From: DATATB01 sp036268995
GTDB taxonomy: Bacteria; Planctomycetota; Planctomycetia; Pirellulales; PNKZ01
NCBI GenBank assembly: GCA_036268995.1
Contig: DATATB010000161.1
Location: forward strand, 1 to 64,000
Length of the DNA stretch: 64,000 nt
Direction: 5' to 3'
This document shows, piece after piece, positions 9,521-17,745 of this stretch; the stretch's first letter is position 1, and every line of letters starts with the position of its first letter. A program made the translations under genes and the position numbers. Under the pieces are notes generated by a model. The model had not been told where the DNA came from. It worked only from the letters and a program-made list of their open reading frames with translations, and ran no database searches.

Positions 9521-9657
9521 CCATCGCTACGCACCCGGCCGCCGGAACGTTCGCTGCCCGCGGGCAATTTTTTTACGCCGCGATGCTGGCGCTGATTGCG
9601 ATATACTGAACAACCGAAATTGGTAACCGAGACCGTTTCTTCTGCTTCGCGCCGCCC

Positions 9658-11292
9658 ATGCTTGCCACGCTGATTTCCTCGAAAATACGCTCCCCGCATC
9701 GATGTTCGTGCCGGCCGCCGGTCGGGCCGCCGGTGGCTGTCACCGTGCTGTTGCTGCTGGCCCTGCCTCTGCTAGCGGGCTGCGGCAGGGCTGCGGGCGA
9801 AAGCCGCCAGGCACGCGAAACGTGGGACGCGGTCTATTTGCAAGGCAAGAAGGTGGGTCACGCCCATCAACTCGACGAGCCCGTCGCCGAGGGCGGCCGC
9901 GCCCTGTTGCGATCGACCAACGAAGTGGAGCTGGTGGCCCAACGCTTCGGCGATCAAAGCCGCTTGACGTTCAAAGTGATGAGCTGGGAAACGCCTGAGG
10001 GGCAATTGGTCCGCTTCCGGACCGAAAGCCACATGAGCGACACGGCCTCGATCACCGAAGGCCGCGTGCAAGGCAATGAGCTGCAACTGGAAATCAAGCC
10101 GACGACAGCCGGCGGCGAGCCGACACGGCAAACCATCGCTTGGTCGCCGGAAATCGGCAGCTTCAACGCCGTCGAGCGTTCGCTCCGCGACCATCCATTG
10201 AAGCCGGGCGAGCAACGCACGATCCGCGCCCTCGAGCCGCTGGTGAATCAGGCCGGCACGAGCGAGCTTTCGGCCCGCGACTTCGAAACCACCGATCTGC
10301 CGGCCGGCAAGCGGCGGTTGCTGCGCGTCGATCGAGTCACCCGGCTGGCCGGCACCAACATTCCCTCCATATTCTGGATCGACGAATCCGGCGAAGTTTG
10401 GAAGACGCGCACCGACGCCATGCAGCAAGAAACCTTCCGCACGACCCGCGAAGAAGCGCTGCGGCCAGCAACCGGCGAGGCCGTGGACATCGGGCTGACG
10501 AGCGTCATTCGACTGAACAAACCGCTCCCCAATGCCCATCAGACGCAGGAAGTCCGCTACCTGGTCGAAATGACCGATGGCGATCCCAGCGAAGTGTTTC
10601 CCACCGGGCCTGGCCAGAGCCTGCGAAAGCTAGGTCCGCATTCTGCCGAGTTGACCGTGCGAGCAATCCGGCCCGGCACTGGCCAGACGGCCGGTCCGGC
10701 CATTGCCGGCGCGGACGAGCCGAAGGAAGCGGATCGTCGGCCCAATTCGCTGATCCAGAGCGACGACAGCCGCGTCCGGGCAATGGCCAGCGCCGCGGCC
10801 GGCGATGCAACCGATCCTTGGGAAGTTGCCAAACGCCTCGAGGCCTACGTCCACAAAGCCGTGAAAAACAAGAACTTTTCGCAGGCGTTGGGCTCGGCGG
10901 CCGAAGTGGCTCGCAGCGGCGAAGGTGACTGCACCGAACACGCGGTGCTGCTGGCGGCCTTGGCCCGTGCCCGCGGCATTCCCGCCCGCGTGGCCCTGGG
11001 TCTGGTTTATTCCGACCCGGCGGGAGGATTTGCCTTTCACATGTGGACCGAAGTTTACGTACGCGGCAAATGGGTGCCGATCGATGCCACGCTCGGCCGC
11101 GGCGGCATCGGCGCCGCACATCTCAAGATCGCCCAATCCAGCCTCGACGGCGCCGACCATCTCGCCAGCTTTTTGCCCGTCGCCCAAGCCCTCGGCCGGC
11201 TCAAGCTGGAAGTGCTGTCGGTGACGCCTGGCGACCAATCCGCGGAAGTCCCGCCCTTCAAGCAGCCGATAGCTGAGCCCAAAAAGCCGTAG
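9658..11292 (+). CDS. Transglutaminase-like lipoprotein
   Basis: 544 residues. A basic N-terminus, a hydrophobic run (VAVTVLLLLALPLLAGC) and a lipobox with Cys at about residue 41 indicate a secreted lipoprotein. A region of ~350 residues without a recognised domain is followed by a transglutaminase-like core: Cys in GEGDCTEHAVLLAALARARG, His in GFAFHMWTEVYV and Asp in WVPIDATLG form the papain-like triad. The family includes proteases, peptidases and crosslinkers; substrate cannot be told from sequence. No operon partner is obvious. The start ATG 9658 gives a long N-region before the hydrophobic part, so a later start is possible. Confidence 0.8.
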   Translation: MLATLISSKIRSPHRCSCRPPVGPPVAVTVLLLLALPLLAGCGRAAGESRQARETWDAVYLQGKKVGHAHQLDEPVAEGGRALLRSTNEVELVAQRFGDQSRLTFKVMSWETPEGQLVRFRTESHMSDTASITEGRVQGNELQLEIKPTTAGGEPTRQTIAWSPEIGSFNAVERSLRDHPLKPGEQRTIRALEPLVNQAGTSELSARDFETTDLPAGKRRLLRVDRVTRLAGTNIPSIFWIDESGEVWKTRTDAMQQETFRTTREEALRPATGEAVDIGLTSVIRLNKPLPNAHQTQEVRYLVEMTDGDPSEVFPTGPGQSLRKLGPHSAELTVRAIRPGTGQTAGPAIAGADEPKEADRRPNSLIQSDDSRVRAMASAAAGDATDPWEVAKRLEAYVHKAVKNKNFSQALGSAAEVARSGEGDCTEHAVLLAALARARGIPARVALGLVYSDPAGGFAFHMWTEVYVRGKWVPIDATLGRGGIGAAHLKIAQSSLDGADHLASFLPVAQALGRLKLEVLSVTPGDQSAEVPPFKQPIAEPKKP

Positions 11293-11311
11293 CCGGGTTT
11301 CATCACGGCGT

Positions 11312-11545
11312 TCACTCGCGGGAAGCGCACCCGAACCGTACTTGCTCGAACGCTTCGGCCAGCGGCGTCCCCGGGTCGCCGCCGCGCCACTCGGCCACCG
11401 CTTCGCGGACAGCAACCAAGTCCTCGTCCTCTTCGGCCAGCGCTCGCAGGGCATCGCGCAAGACTTCATCTTCGGTCGCGTAACGTCCGCTGGCCAGGTA
11501 CGCCTCCACGAGCTTGCCCAAATCGGGCGGGAATGCGTAGGTCAC
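11312..11545 (-). CDS. ParD-like ribbon-helix-helix antitoxin, no toxin beside it
   Basis: 77 residues, length and layout typical of ParD/CC2985-type antitoxins. It starts with a beta strand (MTYAFPPDLGKLVEAYLASG), continues with RYATEDEVLRDALRALAEED, and has an acidic C-terminal tail. Such proteins bind their own promoter as dimers and neutralise a RelE/ParE-type toxin through the C-terminal tail. Here the 3' end runs into the 3' end of the convergent lipoprotein gene, and no ParE-like frame is present on either side, so the toxin is missing. It could be a stand-alone regulator or a remnant. Confidence 0.7.
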   Translation of the reverse strand: MTYAFPPDLGKLVEAYLASGRYATEDEVLRDALRALAEEDEDLVAVREAVAEWRGGDPGTPLAEAFEQVRFGCASRE

Positions 11546-11918
11546 ATTGAGTCCCCGTGTCGGATCTTGTCGCCACCGATTTTTGCCCGAAATCTGCGCC
11601 AGTCAATAATCGGAGCCCCGATCCCAGTGCCGTCCGGGCATCCCGAAAGTTGGTAGACATTATTGCCCAGCCCCGGAGGGGCGGAAGTCGTTAGCCAGGA
11701 GCGTGAGCCCCTGGAAAGCTTGCGACCGTACATTCCTTAGCCCCGGAGGGGCGGCAGAGCACTGGCGCCCTTCCAGGGCTAAGATCCATTTCTGCGCTGG
11801 ACGTCCAGGGGCTCACGCCCCTGGCTATTAACTTTCGGCCCCTCCGGGGCGAAGAACGAACTCGGGTCACATCCACAAATCAGACGTGCACGCCCGCCGC
11901 GCGCCGCGGCAATCGCCT
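11546..11918. repeat. Gene-free stretch with GC-rich palindromic repeats (AGCCCCGGAGGGGCGG family)
   Basis: Nothing gene-like is seen here. The motif AGCCCCGGAGGGGCGG occurs directly at about 11671 and 11740 and in inverted form (GGCCCCTCCGGGGCGAAG) at about 11838. The phrase CCAGGGGCTCACGCCCCTGG at about 11803 is itself a palindrome and is mirrored by GCCAGGAGCGTGAGCCCCTG at 11695. The block can fold into nested hairpins. No ORF overlaps it convincingly. Confidence 0.65.
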
Positions 11919-12377
11919 TCAATGCTTCGGCGGCTGGTAGCTGCCGGGCACTTTGCGGAAGCTGATCGCCAGCCGGTTCCAACTGTTGATGGCCACGATT
12001 GCCAGGGTCAAGTCGACCAGCTCTTTTTCACCGAATTGCGCGCGGGCCTGTTCGTAAATATCGTCCGGAACGTGGGTCTCCGAGACCAGCGTTACAGACT
12101 CGGTCCAGGCCAGGGCGGCACGCTCGCGGTCGCTGTAGAACGGCGTCTCGCTCCAGGCATTCAACTCGTACAGCCGCTGCTCGGTTTCGCCACGGGCCCG
12201 GGCGTCTTTGGAGTGCATGTCGATGCAAAATGCACAGCCGTTGATCTGCGAAGCGCGGAGCCGAACCAGGTCGAGCAGCGCGGGCTCCAGTCCGCAGCCG
12301 TGAAGATAGCGCTCGAGTCCCAATAGCGCCTTGGCTCCTTCCAGGCCAACCTTTTCCACATCGATTCGCGCTTGCAT
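11919..12377 (-). CDS. AhpD/carboxymuconolactone-decarboxylase-family protein
   Basis: 152 residues. The family signature is CAFCIDMHSKDARARGE, with the redox CxxC at Cys48 and Cys51 and the His at 55. It is followed by the helical core (RLYELNAWSETPFYSDRERA, ELVDLTLAIVAINSWNRLAI). Members act as alkylhydroperoxidases or general thiol peroxidases; the exact substrate is not predictable. Length is normal for the single-domain group. It stands alone, with a repeat-bearing intergenic region upstream and a GC-rich repeat block downstream. Confidence 0.9.
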   Translation of the reverse strand: MQARIDVEKVGLEGAKALLGLERYLHGCGLEPALLDLVRLRASQINGCAFCIDMHSKDARARGETEQRLYELNAWSETPFYSDRERAALAWTESVTLVSETHVPDDIYEQARAQFGEKELVDLTLAIVAINSWNRLAISFRKVPGSYQPPKH

Positions 12378-12436
12378 GTGACGCTCCTTCCTTTGCCTGT
12401 AGATGCGAACTGGGATCCCGCTGAAAACTACAAGGA

Positions 12437-12566
12437 TTTGAACAGAAGATCGCGAAGAGCGCTAAGAAGAAGGAAAGAAGGAAAGAAGGAAAGAAGGAAT
12501 TCACTCCGATCGTTCGCTGGTTTGTCTTTGTTTTGTCTTCGCGTCCTTTGCGATCTTCTGTTCAAA
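12437..12566. repeat. Inverted-repeat element (TTGAACAGAAGATCGCGAA family)
   Basis: Left arm TTTGAACAGAAGATCGCGAA (12437-12456) and right arm TTTGCGATCTTCTGTTCAAA (12547-12566) are near-perfect inverted copies 90 bp apart. A related element with the arms GACAGCAGGCCGCGAAGAGC and GCGATCTTCGCGGCCTGCTG lies at 24108-24183. Between the arms is a simple repeat. Confidence 0.75.
12467..12499. repeat. Simple sequence repeat (GAAGGAAA units)
   Basis: Four iterations of an 8-bp purine unit (GAAGGAAA/GAAGGAAA type) lie inside the inverted-repeat element. It is intergenic and probably free to vary in length. Confidence 0.8.
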
Positions 12567-12575
12567 AATGGTTCT

Positions 12576-13679
12576 TCATTCCTTCGGCAGCGTGAAATCG
12601 GCGATCCAGAGCTGGCTGGCGTGATCGGCCGAGCGGTTGCTGGTCCACATCAGTCGCTTGCCGTCGGGTGAAAAAACCGGCAGCACGTCGGCCGTGGGAT
12701 GATCGGTGATCCGCGTGATCGGCCCGGGGGCGGGCATACGATCGCGAATCGAATACTTCATTAGCCGCAGATCGTAGTTCGGCCGCTGCATCGGCACCGA
12801 GTGGTCGGCCCCGGTCCAGATGATGTAGGGCTCGGTCGGGTGCCAATAGGGGGCCCAATTCACGGTTTGCAGGTTGTCGGTCAGCGCCACCTCGTGCTTG
12901 CCGTCGACGCTGATCGCGTAAATCTGCAAGTACTCCGGCTTCTTACGATCGCTGCGAAACACGACCCAGCGTCCGTCGGGCGAGAAGAACGGGCCGCCAT
13001 CGTAGCCCGGCGAGTTGGTCAATTGCCGCACGCCCGAGCCGTCGGCATTCATGATGTACAGGTCGGGGTCGCCGTCCCGCGTGCTGCAAAACACGATGTA
13101 CTTACCGTCGGACGAGTACGAGCCCTCGGCATCGTAGCCGTAGGTGTTTGTCAGCGCGTGGAGGTTTTTGCCCTGGTCGTCGCAGGCGAAAATATCCATG
13201 TGCGGATCGAAGACCCACGAGTAGCGCGGCCGGCGGCCGAGCCGGGCGTTTTCCGCTTGCTCCGCTCGTTCTTTGGCTTCGGTCTGGTCGAGTTGAGGAT
13301 CCAGATGGCTCGAGGCATAAATCAAGTGCTGGCCGTCGGGATGAAAATAAGCACACGTCGTGCGGCCGCGGCCCGGGCTGATGCGCACGGGCTTAAGGTC
13401 CGCGGGCGACACGAGCGGCTGCAAATAGATCTGGTAGAAGGGGTAGTCCTTGGTCACGGCCTGGTACACGATCAGCCGGGCGTCGGGCGAAAAATAGCCT
13501 TCGCCCGCCTTGGTGAAGTCGTGCGTTATCTGCCGCAAATGGCTGAGATACCGCGGCTCGATCGACTCCTGCGAAGCGGACGGCGAGCTCGGAGCCTGCC
13601 CGTATGCTTCGCCGGCGATGGTCCAGACGCCAAGCAGTAGGGCCGCGGTCGTCAAGAAACTATTTTTCGCGTGCAGCAT
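12576..13679 (-). CDS. Secreted TolB-like (PD40) beta-propeller protein
   Basis: 367 residues. A cleavable signal peptide is likely (MLHAKNSFLTTAALLLGVWT...AYGQA). After it come WD40-like PD40 blades: GEGYFSPDARLIVYQAVTKD, CAYFHPDGQHLIYASSHLDP, GSYSSDGKYIVFCSTRDGDP, GGPFFSPDGRWVVFRSDRKK and VLPVFSPDGKRLMWTSNRSA. The arrangement is like TolB or the N-terminal propeller of S9 peptidases, but no peptidase domain follows. It probably acts in the periplasm as a binding scaffold. It lacks the N-terminal TolB domain and is not next to tol-pal genes, so the name tolB is not justified. Confidence 0.85.
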   Translation of the reverse strand: MLHAKNSFLTTAALLLGVWTIAGEAYGQAPSSPSASQESIEPRYLSHLRQITHDFTKAGEGYFSPDARLIVYQAVTKDYPFYQIYLQPLVSPADLKPVRISPGRGRTTCAYFHPDGQHLIYASSHLDPQLDQTEAKERAEQAENARLGRRPRYSWVFDPHMDIFACDDQGKNLHALTNTYGYDAEGSYSSDGKYIVFCSTRDGDPDLYIMNADGSGVRQLTNSPGYDGGPFFSPDGRWVVFRSDRKKPEYLQIYAISVDGKHEVALTDNLQTVNWAPYWHPTEPYIIWTGADHSVPMQRPNYDLRLMKYSIRDRMPAPGPITRITDHPTADVLPVFSPDGKRLMWTSNRSADHASQLWIADFTLPKE

Positions 13680-13810
13680 GCGGGATCGGCGAGCCTCCGG
13701 CTAGGAATCAACGGATTGACACGAAAGCGATGGAAAACCAGACGCTGCTTTCGATTATAAATGGGGCCTGACGCCAGCGATACCGAGTCGTCCTGCCCGA
13801 GAACCGCACG

Positions 13811-14356
13811 ATGAAGATCTACACCAAGACCGGCGACGATGGCCAAACCGGGCTGTTTGGCGGCCCACGCGTTGCGAAAGACGCGCCGCGCATCGAAGCC
13901 TATGGCACGGTCGACGAGCTGAACGCGGTGCTGGGGATCGCCCGTTGTGCGCAGTTGCCGGCCGACGTGGACGCGCTGCTGGCCCGCGTGCAGCACGAAC
14001 TGTTCGACCTGGGGGCCGAGTTGGCCACTCCCGATCCGGCAAAGTTCAACATGCGGGGCCTGGGTGCGGCGCAGATCCAAACACTGGAACAGGCAATCGA
14101 CACGTTCGAAGCGGAGTTGGCCCCCTTGAAGCAGTTCATCTTGCCCGGCGGCACGCTGGGCGCGGCCCAATTGCACTTGGCGCGGACCGTTTGCCGGCGA
14201 GCGGAGCGGCGCATCGTGGCGCTGGCGGCTGTCGAACCGATCGCATCGGAGCTGGTGGTCTATCTCAACCGGCTCGGCGATTTGCTGTTTGTCCTGGCCC
14301 GGCTGGCCAACGCCCGAGCGGGCCAGCAGGACGTCCTGTGGCAAAAAGCGCCGTAA
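13811..14356 (+). CDS. pduO: PduO-type corrinoid adenosyltransferase
   Basis: 181 residues. It transfers adenosyl from ATP to cob(I)alamin to make adenosylcobalamin. The ATP-binding N-terminus is KIYTKTGDDGQTGLFGG. Other family blocks are EAYGTVDELNAVLG, FILPGGTLGAAQLHLARTVC with RRAERR after it, and VVYLNRLGDLLFVLARLAN. Length matches single-domain PduO proteins. The TATAAA at about 13758 lies ~50 bp upstream and could be a -10 element. No other cobalamin gene is adjacent; the enzyme probably serves B12-dependent enzymes encoded elsewhere. Confidence 0.93.
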   Translation: MKIYTKTGDDGQTGLFGGPRVAKDAPRIEAYGTVDELNAVLGIARCAQLPADVDALLARVQHELFDLGAELATPDPAKFNMRGLGAAQIQTLEQAIDTFEAELAPLKQFILPGGTLGAAQLHLARTVCRRAERRIVALAAVEPIASELVVYLNRLGDLLFVLARLANARAGQQDVLWQKAP

Positions 14357-14680
14357 AGCCAGGGGCTGACTTCTTTTTAGTGAGACTCTTTACGTTTGGG
14401 GGCACGGTAGTTACTCTTTGTGGCGGAAGTTGCGCGTGGCCGGGACGTCGCGATCTGCGGCGCATTTCGGCCAAGGCGGCGCGAGACTTCGTTGATTGAT
14501 TCACTAGCACGACCGGCGGCCAGACCTCGAGGCCCCCGCGCCGACTGCGCGAGCAGCCAGCGCATGGGGCAATTTGCGGCCTGCCCTCGTCCGTGCAAGC
14601 GCAGGCATTGTGGAGCGTGTCCAGCCAAGGCGGCGGCACTCCGGCAGGCCTGGAAATCTCACGAAGAGGGCGATTCTTCC
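14357..14680. other. Leader region upstream of amt
   Basis: About 320 bp without a credible separate gene. The amt frame is open through it, but that translation is Arg/Pro-rich and unlike the transporter family, so it is taken as untranslated leader. A weak sigma-54-like element is noted at 14400-14415. Confidence 0.4.
14400..14415 (+). promoter_or_regulatory. Weak candidate sigma-54 promoter for amt
   Basis: GGGCACGGTAGTTACT resembles the -24/-12 consensus TGGCACG-N4-TTGCT: the -24 GG and the spacing fit, but the -12 GC is AC. It would start transcription ~255 bp before amt. The nitrogen-related target makes it worth noting, but the match is imperfect. Confidence 0.2.
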
Positions 14681-16117
14681 ATGACGTATCGCAGGGTAAT
14701 CACGCTGGCGCTCGTCGCCGTATTCTGCGTGCTGGTTTTTGTGGGCAATCTCCACGCCCAACAGCCGTCTGCGGTCCCGGCCGCGACCGAGCATGCCCCG
14801 CCTCCTGGTCCTTCGCTGGACAAAGGCGACCAGGCCTGGATGCTCGTCGCTTCGGCGCTGGTTCTGTTGATGACTGCGCCCGGCCTGGCCCTGTTCTACA
14901 GCGGCCTGGTGCGCAAGAAAAACGTGCTGGGCGTGATGATGCAGTGCTTTTTCTTGATGGGCCTGATGACCGTGCTCTGGGCTCTCTACGGCTACTCGTT
15001 GTCTTTTGGCGGCGCCAAAGGCGAGGCCTCGTTCAGCCCGTGGATTGGCAATGCCGATTTTCTGCTGATGCAGAATGTCCAGCCGAGCTACGTCGCGGGC
15101 ACGGGCGGCGCACCCGGCGCCGTGGAATGGCCGCTGGAAGGCAGCATCACGCGGTTGGTCCACATGCTGTTTCAAGGCATGTTTTTCATCATCACGCCGG
15201 CGCTGATTTGCGGCGCCTTCGCCGAACGCATGAAATTTTCCACGATGGTCGTGTTTACGATCCTGTGGGGCACGCTGGTGTATTGTCCGCTGTGCCACTG
15301 GGTTTGGGATACGGCCCTGCTGGCCTTCGGCAGCGAGTTCGCCTGGTTCGGCGCGCTGGATTTTGCCGGCGGCACAGTGGTTCACATCAGCTCGGGCGTT
15401 TCGGCGCTGGTCTGCGCGCTGGTGATGGGCAAGCGCCTGGGATTCGGGCACGAGCCAATGCCGCCCCATAACCTGACCTATACGGTCATCGGCGCGGCGA
15501 TGCTCTGGGTAGGCTGGTTCGGTTTTAATGCCGGCAGTGCTTTGAATGCCGCGGGCCAGGCCGCCAGTGCCTTTACGGCCACGCACTTTGCCGCGGCGGC
15601 CGCCACGCTGACCTGGCCGGCCGCCGAATGGATCACCCGCGGCAAACCTACCGTGCTGGGCGCCTGCTCGGGTGCCGTGGCCGGGTTGGTCTGCATTACG
15701 CCGGCCTCGGGCTATGTCCAGCCCATGCCGGCCCTGATCATGGGCGTGTGCGCCGGGCTGGTTTGCTTTTTTGCCTGCACGGCGCTCAAAAGCCGCTTCG
15801 GCTACGACGATTCACTCGACGCCTTCGGCGTTCACGGCGTCGGCGGCACGCTGGGAGCCGTGCTCACCGGAGTCTTTGCCACGCGCAACGTTTATGATGC
15901 CACGGGCACCGGCGGCCCCGTCGGGCTGCTCGAAGGCGGCCCCCTGCTGGGCCCGCAAATCGGCGCCGCGGCGGTCACTTGGGTCTACGCGGCGGTCGTC
16001 ACTTTCATTATCCTGAAGGTGCTGGATGCCGTGATGGGGTTGCGAGTTACGCAGCAGGAAGAGGTGCAGGGCCTGGATTACAGCCAGCATGGGGAAGAGG
16101 GCTACATCTTTATCTAG
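14681..16117 (+). CDS. amt: Ammonium transporter (Amt family)
   Basis: 478 residues from ATG 14681 (MTYRRVITLALVAVFCVLVF), the first start that gives a signal-peptide-like N-terminus followed by the Amt core. The core begins GDQAWMLVASALVLLMTAPG and LALFYSGLVRKKNVLGVMMQ, with the usual eleven membrane helices. Recognisable blocks include ERMKFSTMVVFTILW, CPLCHWVWD, DFAGGTVVHISSGVSALVCA, GWFGFNAGSAL and DDSLDAFGVHGVGGTLGAVL; the His in the HISSG and FGVHGVGG blocks are the pore histidines. The protein moves ammonium or ammonia into the cell. A PII gene follows 186 bp downstream, the usual amtB-glnK pairing, in which PII blocks the channel when nitrogen is plentiful. Confidence 0.95.
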   Translation: MTYRRVITLALVAVFCVLVFVGNLHAQQPSAVPAATEHAPPPGPSLDKGDQAWMLVASALVLLMTAPGLALFYSGLVRKKNVLGVMMQCFFLMGLMTVLWALYGYSLSFGGAKGEASFSPWIGNADFLLMQNVQPSYVAGTGGAPGAVEWPLEGSITRLVHMLFQGMFFIITPALICGAFAERMKFSTMVVFTILWGTLVYCPLCHWVWDTALLAFGSEFAWFGALDFAGGTVVHISSGVSALVCALVMGKRLGFGHEPMPPHNLTYTVIGAAMLWVGWFGFNAGSALNAAGQAASAFTATHFAAAAATLTWPAAEWITRGKPTVLGACSGAVAGLVCITPASGYVQPMPALIMGVCAGLVCFFACTALKSRFGYDDSLDAFGVHGVGGTLGAVLTGVFATRNVYDATGTGGPVGLLEGGPLLGPQIGAAAVTWVYAAVVTFIILKVLDAVMGLRVTQQEEVQGLDYSQHGEEGYIFI

Positions 16118-16168
16118 CGCCGCGCCCGGCAACGCGGTGCGTGCTGAGCGCATCGAGCCGGGCGTGTT

Positions 16169-16180
16169 CATGATATCATG
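16169..16180. promoter_or_regulatory. Palindrome CATGATATCATG in the amt-glnK gap
   Basis: A perfect 12-bp palindrome lies 52 bp after amt and ~120 bp before glnK. It could be an operator, but 12-bp palindromes also occur by chance. Confidence 0.25.
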
Positions 16181-16303
16181 GCAGCAGCCGCACGAACGCC
16201 AACTTCGAGTAACGCATCGCCGCCAACTTATCACTGAGCGTGCGCAGGCAGGGGCCAGTCGCTCCCGCCACTGCGCCGCCGCGAGACGACCGGGAGAGGG
16301 TTG

Positions 16304-16642
16304 ATGAAGAAAGTCGAAGCGATCATCCGGCATTTCAAATTGGAAGACGTGAAGAACGCCCTGAGTGAGCAAGGCATTCACGGCATGACCATCACCGAGG
16401 TCCGCGGCTTTGGCCGGCAAAAGGGCCACACCGAAATGTACCGAGGCACCGAGTACTCGGTGGATTTCGTGCCCAAGGTCAAGCTGGAAGTCGTCATCAA
16501 CAACGACGGCGTCCAGAAGGTCATCGACACGATTATGAAGAGCGCCCAGACCGGCCAGATCGGCGACGGCAAGATCTTCGTCGTCAACCTGGAGGAAACC
16601 GTTCGCATTCGCACCGGCGAAACCGGCGAAGAGGCGATCTGA
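16304..16642 (+). CDS. glnK: Nitrogen regulatory protein P-II (GlnB/GlnK family)
   Basis: 112 residues from ATG 16304 (a TTG codon just before it is in frame; GGGAGAGGGTTG upstream provides the RBS). PII proteins are trimers that bind ATP, ADP and 2-oxoglutarate and report nitrogen status. The N-terminus MKKVEAIIRHFKLEDVKNAL, the T-loop with the conserved Tyr51 (RGTEYSVDF), the B-loop TGQIGDGKIFV and the end VRIRTGETGEEAI are all present. Position after amt argues for the GlnK-type role of gating the transporter. Whether Tyr51 is uridylylated in this organism cannot be told. Confidence 0.93.
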   Translation: MKKVEAIIRHFKLEDVKNALSEQGIHGMTITEVRGFGRQKGHTEMYRGTEYSVDFVPKVKLEVVINNDGVQKVIDTIMKSAQTGQIGDGKIFVVNLEETVRIRTGETGEEAI

Positions 16643-16721
16643 CGAGCTGCTTCAGCGGCGAGATGATCGGACAGTGCGGCTAGGCCAAAGCGGCTAGACC
16701 GGTGCGACAAGACCAGAGCGG

Positions 16722-17222
16722 CTAGATCAGGTCCAACGGCGACAAGCGGCGCTTTTGCCGCGCGCATTGCGCGCAAATGCCGGTGATGATCAGCCGGTGG
16801 CCCAGCACGCGGAACTGGTGTTCGCGCGCTACCGCATCGCGAATGCCTTTCACCTCGTCGCTGCTGAACTCGATCAGCTTTTCGCACTTCTGGCAGTAGA
16901 GGTGATCGTGCTGCGGGTAGCCGTAGTCGTGTTCGTACACGGCACGGCTACCGAGGGTCATCTGCCGCAGGAGTCCCGCCTCGACCAATTCGGCCAGGGT
17001 GCGATAGACGGTCGGCCGGCTCACCTGGCGGGCGCCCACGACGCGCTGCAAATTGGCCAGCAACTCGTCGGCGTCGAAATGGTCGTGCCGCGCAAACACC
17101 TGCTCGACGATGATCCGCCGCTGGCGGGTGACGCGCTTGCCGCGGCTCTGCAGAAACTCCTCGAAACGCTCCAGCGGCGAGAGCGCAACCTCGACCGTTC
17201 CGAGTGAAAAATCGTTGGGCAT
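16722..17222 (-). CDS. Fur-family metalloregulator
   Basis: About 166 residues from ATG 17222 (MPNDFSLGTVEVALSPLERF); an in-frame ATG 8 codons upstream is possible. The winged-helix part reads GKRVTRQRRIIVEQVFARHD, FDADELLANL and SRPTVYRTLAELVEAGLLRQ. The dimerisation and metal part has YPQHDHLYCQKCEKLIEFSS and ITGICAQCARQKR, i.e. two CxxC pairs for structural zinc plus His ligands. Fur-family members respond to iron, zinc, manganese or peroxide. The sequence does not separate Fur from PerR or Zur, so no gene symbol is given. It is convergent with glnK. Confidence 0.9.
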   Translation of the reverse strand: MPNDFSLGTVEVALSPLERFEEFLQSRGKRVTRQRRIIVEQVFARHDHFDADELLANLQRVVGARQVSRPTVYRTLAELVEAGLLRQMTLGSRAVYEHDYGYPQHDHLYCQKCEKLIEFSSDEVKGIRDAVAREHQFRVLGHRLIITGICAQCARQKRRLSPLDLI

Positions 17223-17469
17223 AAAATCGGCTTGGCGGCGGGGCAACGACCGCGGAAATGCTGGCGGAACCGTGGATCTTGTATCTGGCGCCGGGGCCCG
17301 AGGCCGGGCGTCAATCGCCCTCTATTGTAGACCGATTGCCGCGGCGAGCAACCGGCTGCCTGGCCAGCGCACGCTCTCCAGGGGGCGATGCCCCCAGATT
17401 CCGCGCGCCCTGCTCCACAGCCACGCTGGCGGCATGCGGACGGCCGGCTGGCGCTCGACGCGTGGCGTT

Positions 17470-17745
17470 TTAGCCGATTTCGTCCAGCAGGTTGCTGACT
17501 GCCGCGCCGAGCTTGTCGTCGGTTTCGTACGTGCCGGCGGCAATCGAGGCACGAATCTGGCTGACGCGGTCCTGGCGAATGTCGGGCAGTTGGTTCATCT
17601 TGTCGAGCATTTGGCCAGCCGGCGAAATGTCGAGCTGATCGCTGACCGAGCTGCCGGCCGTGCTCGAAGCCGAGCTGCGGGCAGTCGTGTGCGGAGCGTT
17701 GACCGCTTGAGCACCATGAAGCTGAGTTGCGCCGTAAATCTGCAT
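17470..17745 (-). CDS. flgM: FlgM-like anti-sigma-28 factor
   Basis: 91 residues with an RBS (GAGGAAC) just before ATG 17745. The N-terminal half is low-complexity (Ala/Ser/Thr), as in FlgM proteins, which are largely unfolded. The C-terminal half has the conserved helical region SDQLDISPAGQMLDKMNQLP, then RQDRVSQIRASIAAGTYETD and LGAAVSNLLDEIG. FlgM holds sigma-28 (FliA) until the flagellar hook is complete and is then exported. No other flagellar gene is adjacent. The presence of flgM implies the organism makes flagella at some stage. Confidence 0.88.
   Translation of the reverse strand: MQIYGATQLHGAQAVNAPHTTARSSASSTAGSSVSDQLDISPAGQMLDKMNQLPDIRQDRVSQIRASIAAGTYETDDKLGAAVSNLLDEIG

Noticed and set aside
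9108..9657. Known structural RNAs (tmRNA, RNase P RNA, SRP RNA, 6S)
   Set aside because: None of the conserved core strings of these RNAs could be found; only an orphan hairpin is visible.
12467..12499. Possible CRISPR-like or VNTR array
   Set aside because: Only an 8-bp simple purine repeat without spacers; no cas genes in the window.
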